NCBI GenBank assembly: GCA_002393575.1
Contig: DGSN01000026.1
Coordinates: forward strand, 1 to 28,055
Source: Prevotellaceae bacterium UBA4361
GTDB taxonomy: Bacteria > Bacteroidota > Bacteroidia > Bacteroidales > Bacteroidaceae
DNA length: 28,055 nt
Reading direction: 5' to 3'
This document shows, one piece after another, positions 23,948-28,055 of the stretch. The notes under the pieces are model-generated. The model worked only from the letters and a program-made list of their open reading frames with translations, had not been told where the DNA came from and ran no database searches. The position numbers and the translations under genes are program-made. How positions within the stretch are numbered: the stretch's first letter is position 1; each line of letters starts with the position of its first letter.

Positions 23948-24618
23948 ACGACAACGACATCAATAACAAGCTTCGGCACGATGCTCAACTGCGGGAGGCT
24001 GTTTGGCGACATGAACAACAATCGTCTCCTTTCCCTACGGGGCTTAATGAACGGGTGATGCAAGAGGTGGGGAAGTCAGAACAGAACCGACGTCGCACAA
24101 GGCATAGAGTCGGAATGATGCTGGCACTGACATCTGCCGCTGCCTGTCTGCTCCTGTTTTTGCTTCCTCATGGTGGGTCAACAAAGGAAGCTGTTGAGGA
24201 AACGAAAACGATTGTGGAAACGATGACCGAAACGAAAACGATTGCAAAGACGGAGGTGATGGCATTGGTGGAAGAGAAAGAGTCAGTGGATTTGCACAAA
24301 AGTGTTGTCGGGAAAAAGCCTCGCAAGAAGGTTCGCAAAATAGAGCCTGCGATTGAGACAAAACCTGTGGCGCAGGAACAATATGCCGACACCTTGGGCA
24401 ACCATATCTTCCAGTCACCCGAGAATGTGCTCATCGCCATGAAGATGCTGGAGGAATGCGATGCCGTCATCCGCAACGAATTGCAGGAAGTGCGCAACAA
24501 TGTGATTGACGCCACCTTCCGCGTAGCTCCTCCTTCGGGCAGTGCCATCCTCGTGAAGGACATAAGCGGTGACTTGGACGTGGTGGACAGAGAAAGACAA
24601 CGAATCATAGAATTATAA
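23944..24618 (+). CDS. Putative membrane-bound anti-sigma factor
   Basis: 224 residues, start overlapping the sigma-factor stop. Residues 1-56 are a charged cytoplasmic segment (NNKLRHDAQLREAVWRHEQQ) that could hold the sigma factor. One membrane helix is at about 57-75 (GMMLALTSAAACLLLFLLP). The exported part has Thr/Glu-rich repeats (ETKTIVETMTETKTIAKTE), a Lys/Arg-rich stretch (GKKPRKKVRKIEP) and an alpha-helical end (LIAMKMLEECDAVIRNELQE). No zinc anti-sigma motif is visible, so the call rests on position, overlap and topology. Confidence 0.7.
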   Translation: MNDNDINNKLRHDAQLREAVWRHEQQSSPFPTGLNERVMQEVGKSEQNRRRTRHRVGMMLALTSAAACLLLFLLPHGGSTKEAVEETKTIVETMTETKTIAKTEVMALVEEKESVDLHKSVVGKKPRKKVRKIEPAIETKPVAQEQYADTLGNHIFQSPENVLIAMKMLEECDAVIRNELQEVRNNVIDATFRVAPPSGSAILVKDISGDLDVVDRERQRIIEL

Positions 24619-24656
24619 ACAACGAAATAAATGTTTAGGTCCATTCAAATATTTAA

Positions 24657-24810
24657 AACCACGAATTTCACGAATTAAACGAATTATTTAAAACAGATTA
24701 TTTAATCAGATTTCACGAACAAAAAATGCTGGCATTTTTTTAATTAGAGAAATTAGAAAATAATAAACCAGAAATTCGTTTAATTCGTGAAATTCGTGAA
24801 ATTCGTGGTT
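24657..24810. repeat. ACGAATTTCACGAATT element, copy 2
   Basis: Full copy related to 6977-7142, with ends AACCACGAATTTCACGAATT and the complementary AATTCGTGAAATTCGTGGTT; the right end has one extra GTGAAATTC unit. The central AAAAATGC-TG-GCATTTTT stem and T-run lie at 24721-24741. It separates the anti-sigma-like gene from the next gene of the cluster and could limit read-through. Confidence 0.85.
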
Positions 24811-24846
24811 GAGAAAAAACTAGTAATCACTAAAAATGCAACGATT

Positions 24847-25890
24847 ATGAAAAGAAAACAATTATTGTGTGCAGCCATGCTGCTTGCGTTTCCGCTCGTT
24901 TCTTGGGGACAGGAGAGAATCAGCGAAGTGTTTGAATCAATCAGGAAAGCGGACGGCTACAGGAAGTCGGAAACGAACATTCATAGCGAAAAGGACAGTG
25001 TTCAGGAAGAGACCAAAATCGTGGACTTTCTCCTCGACCAGGGACTGTGGGGATTGTTTGATCGTATCAGGGAGGCATTCGAGAAGGACAGTGGAAAGTC
25101 GTACTTCGAATGGTCGTGCTACGACCCGATGTCGAGCACTAACACGCGTGCCATTTGGAGAATACAGCGAGGACTGGGGGATGACGTGATAGTCGGTGAG
25201 GAAAAAAACTCCAGTTTCGTCATCATGTGTTTCGAAGATGCAAAGCGTAAGGACTGCAGGACGGTCTATTCAGCAGAGTGGTGGAAAGCCGAGGACCCCA
25301 ACTACAAGCGGGGACGATTCGTGTATAGCTATGGGAAGAAACCAGAGGCACAAACTGCTCCAAGTCCTGCCATTCACTACCAGGGACGGCTCACCCCTCA
25401 AGTGGATGCAGACAGCATCTTGAGAAAATACAGTGCAACGATGAAGTATCTTGACGACAAAGGAAATCTGAAAATCATATCAGATTCCATTGCAGAATTG
25501 CTGCCTCGGACGAAAATGGCGGAAGGTGTGTTTTCCACTTTTCCTGACGATTCCTTCTTCTTCGGTTCAGATGCCGACGTGCCACTGAACGGAAGCGGTA
25601 AGGACTGGACGCAGAAAGCCATCAAGAGGATGGGAAAACTGAATCCGTCGGAGTGGTTGCGCCTCTTCGGACTGCTGACAGAACAAATTGCCAACTACAC
25701 CGACAAGGACAGTCGTGACCTCATTGTGGCAGCAGGACTGGTGCTTGACCTCTGCAAGAATGTGCCATCGAAGCTCGACTTAGACGAACGGGAACTTTGT
25801 GTGAGTCGTTTGCAAAAAATCCATTCTTCCGTCAAGCACGACTATGTGCGCGACATCCTCTCGCTCAGCATTCAAAAGCTGGAACCATGA
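24847..25890 (+). CDS. Secreted protein of unknown function in the ECF cluster
   Basis: 347 residues from the ATG at 24847, which starts a signal peptide (MKRKQLLCAAMLLAFPLVSWG); the frame upstream runs through a repeat. I do not recognise the family. Visible features are a charged N-terminal part (ERISEVFESIRKADGYRKSE), a segment with paired aromatic residues (SYFEWSCYDPMSS, YSAEWWKAEDPNY) and a helical C-terminal half (WLRLFGLLTEQIANY, LILDLCKN-like). The layout sigma, anti-sigma, then small secreted proteins is common in Bacteroidetes, where the secreted products are often controlled by the sigma factor. Periplasmic location is likely. Confidence 0.75.
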   Translation: MKRKQLLCAAMLLAFPLVSWGQERISEVFESIRKADGYRKSETNIHSEKDSVQEETKIVDFLLDQGLWGLFDRIREAFEKDSGKSYFEWSCYDPMSSTNTRAIWRIQRGLGDDVIVGEEKNSSFVIMCFEDAKRKDCRTVYSAEWWKAEDPNYKRGRFVYSYGKKPEAQTAPSPAIHYQGRLTPQVDADSILRKYSATMKYLDDKGNLKIISDSIAELLPRTKMAEGVFSTFPDDSFFFGSDADVPLNGSGKDWTQKAIKRMGKLNPSEWLRLFGLLTEQIANYTDKDSRDLIVAAGLVLDLCKNVPSKLDLDERELCVSRLQKIHSSVKHDYVRDILSLSIQKLEP

Positions 25891-25931
25891 AGATAAGTAC
25901 AAGGTACAAAGAACAAAGGACAACGTAGTCG

Positions 25932-26001
25932 CTTCACTCTTCACTCTTCACTCTTCACTCTTCGCTCTTCACTCTTCACGCTTCACTCTTCACGCTTCAC
26001 T
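25932..26001. repeat. Ten tandem 7-bp repeats (CTTCACT)
   Basis: Ten heptamers in a row, mostly CTTCACT, with one CTTCGCT and two CTTCACG variants. They are preceded by AAGTACAAGGTACAAAG, which resembles the repeat at 13461. The array starts about 40 bases after the stop of the preceding gene. Confidence 0.9.
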
Positions 26002-26057
26002 CTATGATGAGCGCATTTGGGGACTAACTGAAGTTTGCTTGGGGATTCAACTAGTTA

Positions 26058-26143
26058 CCGAGGGCTCGTTTTCGTTCAAGCGAGCCCTCGGTTGCGTTCA
26101 AACGAGGGCTCGCTTGAAAAACGTTGAGGGCTCGATGTTTCAC
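26058..26143. repeat. GAGGGCTCG array, copy 2
   Basis: Four nonamers in the order plus, minus, plus, plus, as at 450-531, with the shared spacers GTTCAAGCGAG and TTGAAAAACG followed by TGAGGGCTCGA. The two arrays are more than 25 kb apart and in the same orientation. Confidence 0.8.
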
Positions 26144-26203
26144 TAAAATCGAAGGAATGGTTCAGTGAAATCGAAGGAATGAATTTGTAAAATCGAAGGA
26201 AAA

Positions 26204-26261
26204 CGTGAGTTCGATATAACAAAAGATGTTCTTTTGTAGTGCCTCTACGAGGCAGAAATCT
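26204..26261 (-). repeat. 58-bp repeat (TGCCTC type), copy 2, inverted
   Basis: Reverse complement of 924-981 with a few changes. The stem TGCCTC-TAC-GAGGCA is at 26240-26254. The ACGAATTTCACGAATT half-element follows immediately. Confidence 0.85.
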
Positions 26262-26351
26262 AATAAAAAAAATGCTGGCATTTTTATTCGTGAAATATGT
26301 TTAAATAATTTTCTAATAAAAATTAGTCTAATTCGTGAAATTCGTGGTTTT
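26262..26351. repeat. ACGAATTTCACGAATT element, half copy
   Basis: Contains the AAAAATGC-TG-GCATTTTT core (about 26268-26285) and the right end CTAATTCGTGAAATTCGTGG. The left half is missing, and the 58-bp repeat stands where it would be, as if one element had inserted into or recombined with the other. Confidence 0.8.
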
Positions 26352-26385
26352 AAAAAAAATAATATCGTATCAATTCTTGTTTGCA

Positions 26386-27513
26386 ATGAAAAAAATATTT
26401 GTCATCGTGCTGTTGGCATTTGTTGCTACAGCCATTCGCGGTCAGGAGTCTAATGAACAACTCCGCCAGTTGGAAAAGTATTTGCAGGAGCAAGGCTTCA
26501 GTGTGGAACATGTTCAGTCGAGCGGTCATGAAGAAAAGGGTGTCACCCACCGATTTAGTGCTTTGCTTTATGTGTTTGGTGTGAATCCCGAATCGATGTA
26601 TGACAGTACGCTGACTGCGGAACAGAATCAGCTACGGGTACACGTCGCCGATAGCATCAACAGGCAGCGTCGGCAACGTATGCTCAATGCTGTCGATTCT
26701 ATCCGTCTCTGCTTTGCCCGTTTGGGCAAGGATGCTTCGGAAAGCTACCTCTATGAGTTTCATAAGAATGGTACGGATACCATTAAGTATTCTTTGTCAT
26801 TCAAGAAGGATAACGATACATTCTATTCTTATCGAAGTGGCAATGCGGTCTATTTCCACAATGCTCGCGAGGCTGCCAACTTTGATTATGTTCGTGAGAA
26901 TAGAGCTGATGGAGGGAGTCCGTCGGAACATGGAGACTATAACCATATCTACTCTGTTCCCAACGATATTGCATGGGAGGACATGCGTCCGTTTGACTAT
27001 GTTGCGTTCGAGAAACGGATTGCTCCTGTGCTGAAATCTGTGAAGAAATTGAAGGGTACGAAGACATATCCCATCTATTGGCGGCACGATGAGGGATTTG
27101 ATGACAATGTGGGAACAGATGGCAAACTTATTTCAAAAACTTCTCGTCTGAGTGATTACACTGATAAGCATTATGGACTGACAACTGGCACCTTATACTT
27201 CATTCCTAAGCAGTATGATGCGGAAGCCAAAGCCTTATACCAGCAACTCGATTCTTTGACTTTTGACTATGTGGAGCAGCATCCAGAGCAGTATTATGAG
27301 TATCATTTCACTCCAGGCTTTTCCTATAGGAATCTGGGGGAAATGGTGAGTGGACAGGATATTGAAGGAGATTCGGGCTACTCACTCTCGAGTTCTGCCG
27401 ACGACAAGGGTTTCTACTTCCTCACTTTCACGACCAAGGGCGAATTGTGGGTTCCACGGGAATGGCGGAAGTTGAAAAGCTATATCAATGGGGAATTGAT
27501 TTTTCTTAAGTAA
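26386..27513 (+). CDS. Secreted protein of unknown function after the ECF cluster
   Basis: 375 residues from the ATG at 26386, which begins a signal peptide (MKKIFVIVLLAFVATAIRG). I do not recognise the family. The N-terminal third is polar and helical (QLRQLEKYLQEQGFSVEHVQ, INRQRRQRMLNAVDSIRLCF), the middle has many Tyr/Phe/Asp residues (YSYRSGNAVYFHNAREA), and the C-terminus is beta-rich (YYEYHFTPGFSYRN, YFLTFTTKGELWVP). Length, secretion and position resemble the preceding gene at 24847, and both have a helix-rich region with 'DSI' repeats, but relationship is not clear by eye. Three repeat families separate it from that gene, so it may be transcribed on its own. Confidence 0.75.
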   Translation: MKKIFVIVLLAFVATAIRGQESNEQLRQLEKYLQEQGFSVEHVQSSGHEEKGVTHRFSALLYVFGVNPESMYDSTLTAEQNQLRVHVADSINRQRRQRMLNAVDSIRLCFARLGKDASESYLYEFHKNGTDTIKYSLSFKKDNDTFYSYRSGNAVYFHNAREAANFDYVRENRADGGSPSEHGDYNHIYSVPNDIAWEDMRPFDYVAFEKRIAPVLKSVKKLKGTKTYPIYWRHDEGFDDNVGTDGKLISKTSRLSDYTDKHYGLTTGTLYFIPKQYDAEAKALYQQLDSLTFDYVEQHPEQYYEYHFTPGFSYRNLGEMVSGQDIEGDSGYSLSSSADDKGFYFLTFTTKGELWVPREWRKLKSYINGELIFLK

Positions 27514-27845
27514 ATTTAACGGTTTTGGATGCAACATTTTTGGTAAAACCTACGTATATGTAGATAGAAGTTATCGTAATCTGTAAAGATAATAACTACA
27601 TACGTAAATTTAGTTAGTCAAATAGTATAATTAGGTGCGCACATCCTGCCATTCGTCGTGATGACGAGTGGTGGGTTTTGATGAAGCAATGTAACAAGGG
27701 CTTGAGCGGAAGGTGTCCAATTATTTGACAATTTTCAGCGAAAGACAGTGACTGTCAAGGAAAATGCTTTCCCATGACAACAGAATTGAATAACTTTGCC
27801 AAAAATAAGAATGGCTTCGGCAAAACCGAAGCGCACAAAGAAATA
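27514..27845. other. Hairpin-rich intergenic region
   Basis: Three foldable stretches without coding potential. About 27551-27605: TACGTATATGTAGATAGAAG and the partly complementary GATAATAACTACATACGTA. About 27647-27677: CCTGCCATTCGTC and GACGAGTGGTGGG around GTGAT. About 27743-27757: GACAGTGACTGTC. An unknown structured RNA is possible, but I recognise no known riboswitch. Confidence 0.4.
27768..27798 (+). promoter_or_regulatory. Promoter of the last gene
   Basis: TAACTTTG (27791-27798) matches TAnnTTTG, and TTTC at 27768-27771 lies 19 bases upstream, close to the -33 TTTG. Transcription would start near 27805. The leader then contains the hairpin GCTTCGG-CAAAA-CCGAAGC (27814-27832) before the start codon. 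Confidence 0.6.
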
Positions 27846-27851
27846 ATGAAT

Positions 27852-28055
27852 ATGAACAAGAAAACTATTATGAGTATCCTGCTTGCCCTTGTTGCGATGG
27901 TGGGGCAGGCACAAGTGAAATCTGGTCTCGACCTCTGCCTGAGGGACGAGGTGACGGGCGAATGGCTTATAGGGCTATTCGATGATTATGCCATCTACGA
28001 CTGTGAGTATTGGGAGTATGCCGAGGTGGGAAAAGGTCGCTATGTGCTGGCCAAA
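27852..28055 (+). CDS. Secreted protein, N-terminal fragment cut by the window end
   Basis: An open frame runs off the window. I choose the ATG at 27852 (an in-frame ATG at 27846 is equally near), since a signal peptide follows (MNKKTIMSILLALVAMVGQA) and the promoter at 27768-27798 excludes the earlier in-frame ATG at 27774. The visible mature part reads VKSGLDLCLRDEVTGEWLIG, then LFDDYAIYDCEYWEYAEVGK. This 'AIYDCEYWEY' type of N-terminal block recalls Bacteroidetes thioredoxin-like (TlpA) envelope proteins, but the thioredoxin domain itself would lie outside the window, so that is a guess. Confidence 0.6.
   Translation, partial: MNKKTIMSILLALVAMVGQAQVKSGLDLCLRDEVTGEWLIGLFDDYAIYDCEYWEYAEVGKGRYVLAK

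Noticed and set aside
27774..27851. Upstream in-frame ATG extending the last gene by 26 codons
   Set aside because: The extension would put a signal peptide far from the N-terminus, and a good -7 box (27791-27798) lies inside it.

Overview
The window reads as chromosomal DNA of a Bacteroidales bacterium, most likely Prevotella or a close relative. The evidence is direct: Bacteroidetes-type -7 promoter boxes (TAnnTTTG) stand before several genes, true starts mostly lack strong Shine-Dalgarno sites, and the gene content is typical of the group. That content includes a fimbrillin-like lipoprotein, a FISUMP-domain protein, a propeller-sensor AraC regulator, an ECF sigma/anti-sigma pair, secreted glycoside hydrolases, and C-terminal tails like those of Prevotella secreted proteins. 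No rRNA, tRNA, CRISPR array, integrase or transposase gene was found.

Layout. 1-1067: no gene, only a dense pile of intergenic repeats. 1068-7896: a large secreted multidomain protein, a 57-residue small protein, a lipoprotein that joins a fimbrillin-like domain to a PI-PLC domain, and a FISUMP protein. 8133-16346: a polysaccharide cluster fitting pectin (rhamnogalacturonan I) side chains. It has two secreted GH53 endo-galactanases, a GH43 endo-arabinanase and a tandem two-domain esterase, plus a convergent membrane-anchored AraC-type regulator with an extracytoplasmic propeller. No SusC/SusD pair is in the window. 16384-21327, minus strand: GH9 glucanase, iron-type alcohol dehydrogenase, a possible 33-residue ORF and a Gfo/Idh/MocA oxidoreductase, in a likely operon. 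21471-21664: remnant of a small secreted-protein gene with a one-base frameshift. 21896-22869, minus strand: six-helix membrane protein and winged-helix regulator. 23399-27513: ECF sigma factor, overlapping anti-sigma-like protein, and two secreted proteins of unknown function. 27852 to the window end: start of another secreted protein.

How the genes fit together. The membrane AraC protein probably senses a glycan fragment outside the cytoplasm and switches on the neighbouring GH53, GH43 and esterase genes. GH53 cuts beta-1,4-galactan, GH43 cuts alpha-1,5-arabinan, and the esterase removes acyl decorations. GH9 attacks beta-1,4-glucan, and the two oxidoreductases beside it may handle sugar- or aldehyde-derived products. 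The ECF operon is probably a cell-envelope response unit.

The most unusual feature is between the genes. At least six repeat families recur in the window: a large nested-hairpin element at 3-270, AATGAAGAAT-type inverted elements, GAGGGCTCG arrays, a 58-bp element in two inverted copies, AAATC/GATTT elements with 17-bp terminal repeats, and ACGAATTTCACGAATT elements with a terminator-like core. Many carry 4-8 bp stems closed by only three bases, and many start within a few bases of stop codons. In one case the repeat supplies the end of a protein.
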